Shown here: piece by piece, positions 32,503 to 44,236 of the stretch
Numbering within the stretch: position 1 is the stretch's first letter
How the letters are laid out: every line of letters begins with the position of its first letter
Assembly (NCBI GenBank): GCA_020746875.1
Contig: JAGTJL010000011.1
Location: 2,325,871 to 2,389,870 of the forward strand
Reading direction: 5' to 3'
DNA: 64,000 nucleotides
Origin: Rhexocercosporidium sp. MPI-PUGE-AT-0058
Lineage: Eukaryota; Ascomycota; Leotiomycetes; Helotiales
Translations under genes and position numbers: made by a program
Notes under the pieces: generated by a model
Told to the model about the DNA's origin: nothing
Database searches by the model: none
Seen by the model: only the letters and a program-made list of their open reading frames with translations

Positions 32503-33197
32503 AATGTACCGGCCAGCTTAATGACCTGCCTTTATTCTATGCTGTAGTGTAGAAGACAAAACGATAGTACTACTGGCTCCTATATTAAGGGGGAAACGTG
32601 CCGCTGTACTCGTAAAAGAGACATCTCCGAAAGATTTCCCGTCTACGTAAGGTACTTTAGTGCACGGAGCCCTGTCAGTAGTGCAGCTCTTGAGCAAATG
32701 ATTTGCTATGAGTTTGTGAGTGTCCAACGCAGGCGCTTCGGGGGTTATCTGAGAACCGGGAAGTTGACTGGTGACAGAATAGTAGTGATGTCACTCCAGC
32801 AATACCTACCTATACTGTACAGTCGACTTCTGCAGGTGCATTCTCTCCGCATGGTACGTACGAAGGATTCACGCAGTGCCCAATCAGAATTGCCTTCGCA
32901 ACCTGCGCCTGCCCCTCCACCCCACGGCTAAACCGGAAAGCTCAGCTCCTCCTACAGGACTCATCACCCAACACCATTTCCACACTTCACATCTCTCCTC
33001 CCACCCGGCTTCCAGGTCCAGCAATACTATTGAACGAGTCTTGTGGAGAGTGCCCGACGGTAGCTAACTTGAAGCGTGAGTGACCGGCTGAGGATTTGGC
33101 GTTGACCCCAGTTGGAACACCAGTGCGACACCCGCTTCACGTCCACGAGCGAGCGATCAACCAACTCAAAGCTCCTCCGGGACTACAACGAGTCGCG
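32503..33197. promoter_or_regulatory. Shared intergenic region between the MFS transporter and Zn2Cys6 factor genes
   Basis: Both genes start at the borders of this 695 bp region and read away from it. I did not identify a convincing CGG-N-CCG operator by eye. Confidence 0.45.
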
Positions 33198-35631
33198 ATG
33201 GCGGACTCAAGCAATCCAAAGAGGCGCAGAGGCCCGGCTTTCGTCACGCCAAATGCTTGTACCGAATGCCGGACGAAGAGGACGAAGGTATATGGAGAGC
33301 CGGTCCACGATGGACGGGTGCTCACGGCTAACGGCTTCTGGTAGTGCAACGGCAACGTCCCATGTGGTAGATGCGCCTCGCATGGAGGCCTCGAGTGCGT
33401 CTACGAAGTGCCTACCCGGCAGTCGAAGGAGGACATGAGAAAGGAGATTTCGCAACTGCGAGCCCAGCAGCGACAGACCGAGCATGTCCTTGGTGTTCTG
33501 GCTTCACGTGAGCACCCGGAAGAAGTCCTCGACCGGCTCCGGCATGGAGATGCTCTGCAGAATCTCACTGCCAGCCTTCGAGGTTCCCCATTCGCATCGG
33601 CTGCACTAACTAACGTCACCACGTACGCACGACTCAGCGATCGTGAAGCCATAAATAGTGCACTAGAACCAGCTCAGAACATTGGGAAGATGCCTTCAGC
33701 AACCCCGCCCTTCCAAGAAGCTTCTCAAATGCCACCCCAAAGCCAGCAGAATGATCCATCCGAGCCAGGAAGCGCAGGGCCGAAAGGCGATCATCTATTG
33801 AATGATCTTCTGGGCAACCGTAACGCGCCAAGTGCGGAGAATTGGACAATCGACTCAACATACCCCACATTTTCTAGTCCCTGTTATCCAGCGGTCGGAA
33901 TATGGCATGGACAACCCTCGAACCCTCTCTCTGACGGTGCCCTCCAACCGGCAATGCACCCAGATCAGGATCATATTCCGGGCCATGGAGCCGAACCAGA
34001 GTATCTTTCGGAACCACCCGAGCCGAAACAAGATGATGAGTCGTGGACGACGGTGACTTGTGAGAAGGAACTCGTGGAACATTTGCTCGCATTATATTTT
34101 TGTTGGGAGTATCCTATTTTTGCAACTTTAAGCAAGGAACACTTTCTAGATGATTTCAGGCTAGGAATTCCGAGATACTGCTCTCGACTGCTTGTAAATG
34201 CCCTGTTGGCGCTCGGTTGTAGGTCGTCAGATCGACCAAGTGCTCGATCTAACCTAGAAGATAGCGCAACTGCTGGAGATCACTTCTTTGCTGAAGCGTT
34301 GAAATTGCTAGAAGCAGAAGAGGATCACCGCGCTTTGACCACTATCCAGGCACTGGGCATCATGTCGATACGGGAAGCTAGCTGCGGACGTATCAGCGAG
34401 AGCATTTTCTTTTCTGGGCAGTCAATACGGCTCGCTATTGAGATGGGTCTGCATCTCGCGGCGGAAGGTGATAACGATGACAGTGCACTGCATGCAGACA
34501 AGGCTGTCCGTGGAGCCACCTTTTGGGGCGCTTTCTCGCTTGATGAGTAAGTCTTCTGCTCCTACAGTGCCCAGCTTTGCAGCTCGTCCGTCGATGAGTA
34601 ACCCACCCTACAGAGCTTGGTCATTGTGTAGTGGAAAGTTGCCTCATTTCTCGCCTCGCATCCACCTCATAATAAAACCAGCTATTATTCCGGAGATCGA
34701 ATCTATGCCGTGGGTGCTTTACACTGACGACGGTAGGACTTTCTTTGCACTCCCTTAGATGTGGTCATTGACAGTGAGACGAGGAGCACCATTGGAGCAA
34801 AATTGCACCCAGCCATCAAATCTCCGTAGCGTTTACGAAACCTTCTGCGAGCTATCCGAGATCGTCCATCGCGCTCTCTATACCCTGCATACTCCATCTT
34901 CTAACACAATAAGCAAACCACTACTTAATACGTATAGTCAGTACATCCTCTGGTACGACAAAATTCCGGACGCCCTTCGACTCGGATACAACTTTACCCC
35001 CGCCGTCCTATTTGCACAGTATGTACCTTCCTGCACTAGCTCTTAGAATTGATGCACTCCTGATACTTAAAGCCTTTACTACCACTTTGCCATTCTGATA
35101 CTCTTCCGGCCATTTGTAAGACCAGGCATTACTACGGCTGATGTTTCTCCACGGCACGTTTGCACTCAAGCCGCCAACGCAATCTCTGCAATTATCAGAT
35201 CTTACTCGAACCTTTATACCCTTCGACGCACACCATCCTTTGTACCATATGTCGTCTTCTCGTCGAGTATCTTCCACCTAGCGATAGTTCGGGAAGACCA
35301 ATTGAGTACCCATAGTAGGGGACAACTTATCCAGAGCATTTCGGATCTCAAGGAGATGAGTAGTTGCCACGGCTTTGCGGCTCGAGCTCTTGATATCCTG
35401 CGATTCCTGGCAAGTTTGTGGGAGGTAGACGGCATTTTCAATAACTCCCACAGGGAGACGAGCCTACCAAACCACTCTCACGCCTCTTTCATCCTCATGG
35501 GCCAACTGAGTCCGCTTACCGGAAGCAGATCAGTTTTTCAACACAGTGCCTTCGAATTTTTAGGGATAGTCCTGTTTTCGATCTGTTCCCGATACACGGT
35601 GGTCCTACTGGAGCTCCCAGTTCGGAGCTAG
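33198..35631 (+). CDS. Zn(II)2Cys6 fungal transcription factor with Fungal_trans domain
   Basis: Five exons: 33198-33287, 33345-34546, 34614-34732, 34784-35018 and 35073-35631. All phases match, giving 734 residues. The first intron interrupts the zinc cluster; splicing gives CTECRTKRTKCNGNVPCGRC followed by ASHGGLEC, a full six-cysteine binuclear cluster at residues 21-48. A short coiled coil follows (MRKEISQLRAQQRQTEHVL). The Fungal_trans domain spans about residues 300-560 (ALYFCWEYPIFATLSKEHFL, ALGIMSIREASCGRISESIF, MPWVLYTDDGAPLEQN, LYYHFAILILFRPFVRP). It should act in the nucleus as a DNA-binding regulator. The C-terminus beyond about residue 690 is less conserved in appearance, so the last exon end may differ. 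The divergent MFS transporter is a likely target. Confidence 0.88.
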
Positions 35632-36751
35632 AGGATGTGGCTTCTGCAGCTCTCCCGGTGCAGAAGCAAGCGTAGAGCAGTATCGAGACGGTGTCAGTAA
35701 GAGATGCATATCAGCAGCGGCATCCTTTTCATCATCCCATTACCAAGTTATCATCAAGAATATCTCTATCTTCACCCCACCTCATTTCATTGTGCCAGTC
35801 CCAGGGCATACCCAGCTAAACATCGGCCCTGCCACTCATCCTATTCCTTTCACTGAGCACTCTCAACACCTGCCTCTCACCCTTACTAAATTCCTCCCCT
35901 CCCTAAGCAATTCTTAGGATACTTGTAGCCACTTTCTCCTCTTCCCTGCCCCCTCTAAGCAGCCGAAACTGCCTACTCACACCAAAACACCGGGCGTCTG
36001 GAAGATATTGTTACTAATCTAGTTTGGAACACGTCGACGGATTTATTTGTAGTTACGCCAGCTCAGCGATGCTGATGAAGAACAGATTCTGATAAATTGG
36101 TGGGACAACCAGTTTGTACAGATTAACTGGGTCAGGAGACTCGATGAAGAGACTCTTCCTCGGTCTGTGCGAATCTTCTAGGAGATATGGAAACTCAATT
36201 TGCAATTCTTAGCCGTTGTAAGAGCAAAACCTGACCCGGATCATTTGCAAGATACCTGTGCAAGCAGGTGAACGTCCTCCTCCCGTTCCTTGTCCTCTAC
36301 ACGCTCGGTCTTGCGGTTTTCCCCCCATGACAATCGCTCATCGACGCTGAACCGAGACAGAAGGACTCCTAGAAGCGCTTAGAGAGCAATTTTCGTCTTC
36401 TCATGAATGTTTTGCTCTAGGGTTTTCTAATCACCAAGTAAGTTGCCTTCTCAAGAGGAGAATTCGACTGAGCCCGATACGAGAAGTTCTTGAGAGTCTA
36501 GCCTCGAGGGAACCCTGCGCTATTACGAAATTCCGATTCTTATGGCAACTGGTCAGGCTTGTCGTCATAATTCGTGGCATGTTTCGAACGTCTGAGACAG
36601 ACATACGCGTCTGTCATTCATTGATTATTCCTGGGGTATGGCTTTCAGCTTAGCCTTCGATGAATTTGGCACAAGTCGGCTGGCAACATGAGGCCTCCAG
36701 ACCGCAGTTTCTCCTCCTAAATCAAACATTAAATACATCAACGAGAGCAAG
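35632..36751. other. Intergenic, no gene recognised
   Basis: A pyrimidine-rich first part is followed by scattered short open segments (for example around 36080-36180, reading INWWDNQFVQINWVRRLDEE). None can be joined into a gene or assigned a family. Confidence 0.4.
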
Positions 36752-37090
36752 TTGTTATGGCTCTCCGATACTCGCTTCAATAGGGCGGAAATCCTACGCG
36801 CTACCAAGCTCGAGCCAGACTTATCAAGAGGTACCCCCTGCATGAATGCGTACGGGTTTGATTCTGTTACGAAGCTGTTGCTAAAGCCAGATACCGACAT
36901 CGAGTACAAGGACAGAGACGGCTCGATGGTTCTGTCACTGGCCATGTGCAAAGATTACGAAGCCGTCGAAGAATTTCTCAACAAGATGATCGTCTGCCTT
37001 GCTTTTCCAAAGAGCGATTGCGAGGCAATACGATAGTGGGCAGTCAAGGGAGAACATGCGGCTCTGGTAGAGGCCCTCCTAAGAAACGGT
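36752..37090 (+). pseudogene. Ankyrin-repeat gene fragment
   Basis: The plus-strand translation GFDSVTKLLLKPDTDIEYKD followed by RDGSMVLSLAMCKDYEAVEE matches degenerate ankyrin repeats (consensus: N..T.LH.A...G...V..LL..GAD). A stop at about 37036 is followed in frame by WAVKGEHAALVEALLRNG, another ankyrin helix pair. No start, no N-terminal domain and no flanking repeats remain. Confidence 0.55.
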
Positions 37091-37266
37091 AGGGACACAA
37101 ACATGCTAAACTTATTTAAGTTATAAACAGTAACTTAAACCTAACCCTAGCCACTTCCGACATTGTAAACGCCTGTGTCGAAGCTGAAACCAACCAACCT
37201 CTCTGTAGCTAAGCTCGGCCGGAACTTTACATCCTTTCCAGCTAACTCTGCCCCCTTTGCCCTATT

Positions 37267-39175
37267 CTATATATCGATAAACTGGAATCCCTCTGTTCCT
37301 GACTTGGCAGTCTCTGGTAGCATGTCGTATATTGCTTTGGCGTACCCCGCATCAATGTTCCAAAGTTGTGCAAGGTACCCGACCTTGATAACCTTGGCGG
37401 TGACGAAACGCAGCAAGCTTGCTGTATTGCGGTGCAAACTCTGGCGCTGGGAGTCGGTCATGACTCGAGCGTACAATTCTCTCGCCTGGTCGTATTCCGA
37501 AAGCTTGCCTTCATAGTGAAAATGGCTTTTCCGGGACACAATGTTGTCTGCAACGGCGTATGGGGCCTCGGCAGTATCCGGACGAAACTTGTGCTTGAAG
37601 GAGTTGGGCACATATTGAGGATTGCCAGCGTGGTTTGCGTCATTACGGGTCCCACCGTCAAAGTTGAGCGAGCTGAATGAACCTGCCATGAATGGGCAGT
37701 TGACGGGGACCTGATGTAGGTTCACGCCGATCCGGTAGTACTGGGCATCGCGGTAGAAGAACATGCGGAACTGCAGCAGAGGATCCGGACTGTCTTCGAT
37801 GCCGGCGACCATACTGCCGGGCGAGAATGCAGCCTGCTCTACGTCACGGTAGAAGTTCTCAGGGTTCTTGTTGAGGACGATTTTTCCGAATCCATGCATC
37901 TGTTTGCAAGGTCAGCTGGACTTTCACTAATTCGTGATCGAAGAACGAATTGGAAATTGTGCTCTTGGCCAGACTTTGGTCGCGTCAAATGGGTCAAAGC
38001 CTAATAGTTTTGCATCGGCTTCCTCCGGTTGCATGATCTGCACGTTAGCTGTCTATTCAACCTCCTCTTTATTTTCAATAGCGTCTCAGAGTCCACGCTT
38101 GGAGTAATCGTGGTCTTCTCTACTGATTTTGGTGGCTTGGTCTGCCGTAAATTGCCTTTGGCTGTTTTTGGCAAGGAAATGATACTTGATATACACGAAT
38201 TTTCCTTCCCTGTTAACCCACTTGAATGTATGGCAGCCATAGCCATAGTTGTGACGCCATCCGTTCGGAGTACCGTGATCACTGAAAAACATCATGGCTG
38301 CATAGTTGGCCTTAGGTGTTAGAGCTAAAAGGTCAAAAAGGGAGTTATAATCTACTAAGAAGTTCTTAGGGCTTCGTGACTGTGAACGAATGACATCTGG
38401 ACCCTAGATAGGATCACGGCAGAAGAAGACCGGCTATGAAGATGTTAGGGGTTGCCTCTGCCCATAAACTTTGAGACCTACCCAATTCAGTCCGACGATA
38501 TCATAGTTTTATTCTCTAGTATAGAACTTGATTGCAAAGCCACGTGGATTGCGTGCTAGATCGGGGAACTCGCGTCCCAGGGTGACGGTAGAGAAACGCA
38601 TGAAAATCGGCGTTTTCACGCCTTTTCCACTGAGGAAGTTTGCCTTTTGGTTGTCAGCATCGGTGCAGCATACAACAAATGACATCGTGACACGTACCTT
38701 AGTCAAACCAGACACATCTACTGTCGTCTCAAAATAGCCAAAAGCTCCACTGCCGCATGGATGCACCATTCCTATCTCTTCGTCAATATTTACTGAGCAG
38801 TTTCTAGTCGTGTGATGGCTGACTCTCTAGATTTTTACTGCGATTGAAGTGCTGCTGTTTCTGGAATAGAAAGGTATCGCTCGCCGAAGGCAGCCCTCCA
38901 ACTGTCTTGCTGTGTGCAGGGTCAGGAAAAGGAACGCCTTCATTGTTTGTAAAGTATGGACCGTCATCTTCATGTTTACTTCCGCTCTGTACTCCTGACA
39001 CTTTAGTAATGATTTTGGCAGGACCATCAGTAGCATTGTTGAAGAGCGAGACGTTTTGAAGTGGACGAGGGTCTCCACCTGCACTACCGATTGTCGACTG
39101 GATTGCTTGGAGAGGATGAATATTAGCCATTGCATTAGCAGCTTGATCCATTCTACAGTTGATGTATACAAACAC
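37267..39175 (-). pseudogene. Monofunctional haem catalase pseudogene
   Basis: Minus-strand exons encode recognisable catalase. After an N-terminal segment, splicing gives QHFNRRMVHPCGSGAFGYFE with the distal His region, then KGVKTPIFMRFSTVT, FPDLARNPRGFAIKFYT, PVFFCRDPI, VNREGKFVYIKYHF, NKNPENFYRDVEQAAFSPGS, and the proximal haem ligand motif RMFFYRDAQ (R.F.Y.D), ending at 37267. In-frame nonsense codons lie at about 38509 (after FYTRE), 38404 (IQGPD expected, CAG to TAG), 38086 (TGA before DAIE) and 38053 (TAG where Trp is expected). The stops sit in well conserved blocks, not at plausible introns. The intact enzyme would disproportionate hydrogen peroxide. Most lesions are C-to-T or G-to-A type. 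Confidence 0.85.
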
Positions 39176-39757
39176 AATGGGATGGGCTGGAGAATAAGTA
39201 CAGATCTAAAGTATAGCAACCATCCAGGAGAAGAGAATAACGTTCGGCAATATGCGAACAATTACTCACGAAAGCCCGAAAAAGTATGACGCATCTCCAT
39301 ATTTGTTTAAATACAGTCATTAGCGATGCAGAACTTGAAGTAGACTTGTAAGGAAGAGAACTCGCTCCAGTAGGAGTAACCTCCGCAGCGCAGCAGCCCA
39401 CAACGCGTTCTGCGTAATCTCGGGGTACCAGGGCGTAATGATGGGTGGAATAAAGGGCTCCAGGAGGCCGAGAACCCCTCATTTTACCGATGGGCACACT
39501 TTGCGGCCATGTCGCCAATTCGTTGTCTAGCATCTCAGGAAGATGCTGGGTTGTTGAAGAGGACAAATGGGCACAACTCCCTTTCCAGCCGGAGCTGAAT
39601 ATCCGCTGCGGGCGCCAACTTTGCTGAACATAGCCGCCTCCCCTCGAGATAATCGCTCGATCAGATTACATGACTTCATCCAACATTCTTTAGCACATGA
39701 CTCGGCATCCCTGGGAATGGTGAGATGACATCCCCAGTCGCGAGTTTCTAATTATAT
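39176..39757. other. Upstream flank of the catalase pseudogene, no gene supported
   Basis: A 137-codon minus-strand frame (39566-39153) and another frame reading WSPLFHPSLRPGTPRLRRT overlap here. I could not assign either or connect them to an exon structure. Confidence 0.3.
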
Positions 39758-40131
39758 ATGTCGAATAAGGACAACAGGAATCATATGTTAGCTCAGAAGA
39801 AGGACCAGTTTGAGATTGATTTGGGCATCATCCAGGATGATCTGTCATTAGCTACACAAGGTGCTTCATGGATGACAAATGAAGCTAATATAATGAACCA
39901 TAAGAGGCAATGGATGATAGATCAGACGTTAAAAGCCCCAAAGGACCAGCAACTATAGGACCGAAAGAAGAACACATGGCGAATGACGAGAGTCCGCGAG
40001 TATCGGCAGCTACAAAGACGACTAAAAGAACTGTCACTCGCTTTAGGGCATGAGGGCGGTGGTCCACCAGGTCGCGGAGAAGAGATCATCTCTGGCATGA
40101 TAAGAATGGTTCATGGACTCGCGAGCACTTG
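39758..40131 (+). pseudogene. Unrecognised ORF with one internal stop
   Basis: The frame reads MLAQKKDQFEIDLGIIQDDL, a TAG at about 39956, then continues in frame as NTWRMTRVREYRQLQRRLKE and GRGEEIISGMIRMVHGLAST. Charged helical composition on both sides of the stop suggests a single former protein, perhaps repeat-encoded. No domain recognised. Confidence 0.35.
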
Positions 40132-40169
40132 ACTAAGGTCTTGACACAGGAAACCGCTATTGGGTTAGG

Positions 40170-40362
40170 GGTACGTGTGAGAGGTCAAGTCTAATGAAAA
40201 TGTCGAGAACTTGGGCTTAGGTTAAACTATAAAGAACTACGTGAAGAGCTAATAATACAGGTGTGGCGCTTCCTTTATAAACAAAGTAAGACGCAATAAA
40301 CAAACTAGTGGTCGCTAGGGCGTTGCCCTAGCCCATCATGGGTTCCAACCCTCACACAACAG
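40170..40362. repeat. Possible solo LTR-like segment
   Basis: It starts TGTGAGAGG and ends CCTCACACAACA, short inverted termini beginning TG and ending CA, as in LTRs. It includes a small palindrome TAGGGCGTTGCCCTA. It stands just upstream of a Ty3-type pol fragment. No second copy was found in the window. Confidence 0.3.
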
Positions 40363-40496
40363 GTGTCCATGCGAGAAGGTTATAGAATGACCACATTGCT
40401 GCGCAGAAGTTAGTGCCACTTCACGCAAACGGCAGGGAAACGCAGAGGACGGTCAGCCACTAGCCAGGTGACAGAAAACAGGGATCGCTTGGTTCA

Positions 40497-40671
40497 GAGA
40501 TACCTGCGGAATATAAGAAGTTCGAACGCATATTCAAGAAACCGGAGGACGCCGAGGCGTCTAGGGCATCAGGCATAGATCAAGAGATACTGTTCATAGA
40601 AAGAAGCAAGTCGCCCTTCGAGATCCTCGGATGAATGAGTGAGGATGACCTTAAGATGTTAGGGGAATAAC
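40497..40671 (+). mobile_element. Ty3-type LTR retrotransposon pol fragment (just before the RT domain)
   Basis: The translation EIPAEYKKFERIFKKPEDAE, a gap, IDQEIL, a stop, then MSEDDLKMLGE matches the linker before reverse transcriptase in Ty3-type polyproteins (typical: IPEEYRKYEKLF..., WDHEI..., LSEKELKVLREY). The RT core itself is absent; the sequence passes into the Tc1 relic. Confidence 0.55.
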
Positions 40672-40689
40672 CACCCGTGGCGCTGCATA

Positions 40690-41790
40690 AGTACATTAAC
40701 CCAATGCTCCTACTTTAAAATCAACTGATCGATCCAATCCTGAGGTATAGCCTCCCACTCTTTAGTTACAGCTTAGCGCATTTCCTTAACCGTCGTAAGC
40801 TGGTATTAACGTCTATGTAAAGCTTGCTTTATTTAACACTAATACTTCTCAATTGAGTTCATATTTAGTAAAGTAAAAGGATAAGGCATAAGAATAATCC
40901 CATGCTTTATACGGAACCTAGAGTAGCAATTCGTCGTAGATTTGTGCCCGTGAGCTATATTACCATCCTTTATAAACAACAGCTCTATAGAAAGGCGGAG
41001 GGTATGAGTAACTAAGGCAAAGGCCTTTAAGATCGATTGTATGAACGGTTTTATTAATTAGTGAAGATAATCTCGTTGTAAGAAAGCTCCCTCCTTCTTA
41101 TAGCTATCGATGAAAACAAGCCTCGATTTGTACCTATAACTAATTGCTCCCCACGCATTAACAGGAGTTGTATGACTTCAATAGAATTAATGTTAAATAT
41201 AAGTATCACAGAACCGTTCCGATTGGCCATGATTAATATTCCTCGTAACTCTCTCTTTACTCGTACGGCCACCGATCAAGAAAGTAACTTCGTCGTACTA
41301 AAGGATCTTCAGCCACTCGATTGTCCAAAAGATATAGGCAATTGCTTACAGATATCGAGCCTTCACTTATGCTATTGTCAAGTACGGTTTTTGGCAAGCT
41401 ACGCAGCAATAATGGCCTCTTTGGTGCATTCTGCGTCGAAGGGTGTCCACCGAACATGCGAGCCCCAGCTCTTCTCGCACTTTCCACCAGTTCATTATAC
41501 GAGTCTCCCATCTCTCCGTACAATATATAATAACCTCATCGACCTCTTGATCAAAGAGAAGGAATGCAGGCCCTCTGCGACTTGGGCGGACTCGTTCTGG
41601 GGCTGCGGAGCCAAGAATCTTGCGGATAGTGCTCAGGCTCGCCAGAGGAATTGCGGTATCGTAGCTGCAATACGCAAACAGGGACCTTCCCAAACCAGTG
41701 CAACTGGCACATAGCCTCCTTGTGTTTAGTCGCAATCTCGTAGCTTTTATCGTGCTTCCAATCGTCGAGTGGGGGAGTTGATGGAGCCAT
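40690..41790 (-). pseudogene. Tc1/mariner-type transposase relic
   Basis: It starts at ATG 41790 (MAPSTPPLDDWKHDKSYEIA). After a frameshift near 41690 it continues with VDEVIIYCTERWETRIMNWW and ELGLACSVDTLRRRMHQRGH, an HTH region typical of fungal Tc1-like transposases. Then come YCCVACQKPYLT and, after more stops, degraded core sequence (RVAEDPLVRRSYFLDRW) and AT-rich remnants down to about 40690. The 5' part is much better preserved than the 3' part, which has strong RIP-like decay. Confidence 0.65.
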
Positions 41791-42210
41791 AATTAGTGAT
41801 TTAGGGGTAGAATTAGTTGTGTAGGTGAAGAGCCTGAAGCGCACAGACCCATGCTGGTGGGCTCGTTAGGTGAAAGGAGGGGTTGGGTTCTTCTTGATCG
41901 CGGATAATTACGAGTATCCAGCACGCGACACTCTCCTTGCCTCGCTCGACCCCTCACGCCCATCCTCAATACCAACCTGACCCAGGACCCGATCGCCCAG
42001 CTTCAGCTCCAGCCTTGCAGCTCAGGATGGTGCGTATTGTCGATTTGCACTGTCCGGAAACAAGTTGAGTGCAGCCCGCATTTACCGACCAGCGTGACCA
42101 GGCGACTCTACACCGCCAGATCAAATCCAATCTCATCTATAGATTTTCGCTCCTTTTTTCATCTAAAATCGACAGTATAGAGAAAATTTCAAGCCTAGCT
42201 AACTATCACT

Positions 42211-44236
42211 ATGGTTCAACGTACGCTCCACAGCTATTTTCACTCCCCGCGACCGATTAGAGCTGCCTGCAAAACAACCTTCCTACATCTCCCTTCCAAT
42301 GTCCGGCGTGACATCTATCTTCTCGCAGGACTCCCTACCAAATCCACCATATACCTCAACTATATTTCATCGATCGAGGACTATTGCATCCAAGAATACA
42401 ACCCTCTGTCCCCTGAGCAATGGCCAACTGAACCCAATATCACGCAACGAAGCCAAACCCTCTCACATTTCCTAGATGGATATCTCCCCCAGCCACAAGT
42501 TCAGCTCAATAGACACTGTGTATGTATAGATCATGCTTCCAATGCCAATTATAACACCAAGGGTTTCTGGAGCCATAACTGTAAATGCGCTCCTTTACCA
42601 TGGCAATTGCTTTACGTTTCAAAATCGATCACAGATGAAGTCTCCTCAATCTTCTATTCGGAGAATCACTTCAGCGTCTTCCAGGATAGTCTTGGCGGTC
42701 TTTCTACTCTTACTTCGCTCCCTAAATCTGCTCTCGCAAATTTAAGGTGCCTCTCAATCTGTCTCAACTATTTCGAACCAGATCCCACCCAGGATTGCAG
42801 GAGGAATTTTGGCCCTAAGAGCTGGGATGTTCGGTGTCACGCTACATGCACTGGATCTAGAAAACAGCGGATGTTCAGCAAAGCCAAGCTCTATCATGAG
42901 AAATCTTCTATCGCGGAATTACAGCAGCTGTGTCAAGTTCTAAGAACGCACATCCCACCACACCAGCTGAAACTCTCCTTCACCTGCGACGTCGACGACA
43001 TCGAGATCGGAGAAGACGTCACATGTCCACTGGCCCAGCTCCCGATTCTCAGAGAGTGCTCTATTCGTCTCGGCTACCTCTTCTTCCCGGACATCGAAAC
43101 AGATAATACCCCTCTACAACAACTAGCTGAACGAACCGCCATCAGCTTAACGACCACTCCAGTTCAGAAACCATTCAACTTCCCCGCCTTACCTCCAGAA
43201 ATCCAGCTCCAGGTCCTCTCTCACACACCTCTAAAAACGCCCTACGACCTAATTTTTGGTCCCAACACAGAAATCTCAAAATCCATCAAATCGCCCTTCT
43301 ACGAACTGCGCACCTTCCCCTGGCGCGAAAACCCCTTCCCTGCTGAATGCTGCACCACATGCTTTCCCTGCCCATCACCTTTCCCTGAACCAAAACCAAA
43401 CCCACAAATCTGCTTCTGCTGGACAGCCCGCGCAGCCTTCTCATCAACCTGCACCTGCTTCCGCTTCCCTCTTCCCCTTTTCCTGCTCAGCAAAAGCATG
43501 AACAAGATAGCCGAAGAGGTCTTCTATGGTCAAAACCACTTCTCGATTTTGCCGCGGTGGCATAATGCGAGTAGGAAGCTAGAGATCTGGAATTTCCTGT
43601 CTTGGATTCCCGAGAGTGCGAGGCGGTATCTGAGGTTTTTGACGTGGGGGATGGGTTGGGGTGTTAAGGATGAGTGGGGTTCGTAGTAAGTAGCCTTTCT
43701 TTCTTTTGTCCCTTTTCCTTGCTTTTCATTCAGTGCCTAAACTGATGTTGATCCTTCGTAGTCTGCAAAAAGAAGACGAGACATACGAGCAGTGGCTCGC
43801 CACGCTGGAAATCTTGAAAGCAATACCAGCTGGACAGTTGAGCCTGACAATCGATACCCGCTTCTCGCATTCGGAAGTCTACTTCGATAATGGTGGCTGG
43901 GAGTACGGTGATACCGGCGTGGTTGTGCCTGATTCTGTGTATCTTGCCGAAGCGGATTTTACTTTCCAGATCTCAGCTACTCTTGCACGGGATCTTGTTG
44001 AACATGGGATTAATTTGAGAGATCTGTTTTGGCATTTTAGTCGGTTAAGACTGACGGTTTTTGATAGAGATGTGGGGAAAGATGTGGTGAGGGAGCTGGA
44101 GAGTATGGATCGAGGACAACTGCTGGAGAAGATGGTTATGGGGCAGTTATATAACGCCGAGACGAGGGGTAAGGGAGATAGGAGGATGGAATGGAATGGG
44201 TATCAGCCATACCAACCAGGCTGGTCGATACCTTAG
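42211..44236 (+). CDS. Internally duplicated F-box-like protein with N-terminal PIP-box-like motif
   Basis: Exons 42211-43685 and 43762-44236 join in phase (GTAAGT donor, TCGTAG acceptor) to 649 residues. The N-terminus MVQRTLHSYFHS contains QRTLHSYF, matching the PCNA-binding PIP pattern Q-x-x-aliphatic-x-x-aromatic-aromatic. Two halves share the same plan: LHLPSNVRRDIYLLAGLP with LLYVSKSITDEVSSIFYSEN and HFSVF in the first, and FPALPPEIQLQVLSHTPL with LFLLSKSMNKIAEEVFYGQN and HFSIL in the second. Each half starts like an F-box-type helix and continues into the LxxxSKxxxxEVxxxFYxxNHF motif of fungal F-box-like proteins. A Cys-rich insert (CCTTCFPCPSP, CFCW) sits in the second. Likely a protein-interaction or ubiquitin-ligase adaptor; partner unknown. 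The stop codon abuts the hAT element. Confidence 0.8.

Noticed and set aside
41172..41714. 180-codon plus-strand frame
   Set aside because: Lies opposite the Tc1 transposase relic, whose HTH motifs are on the minus strand.
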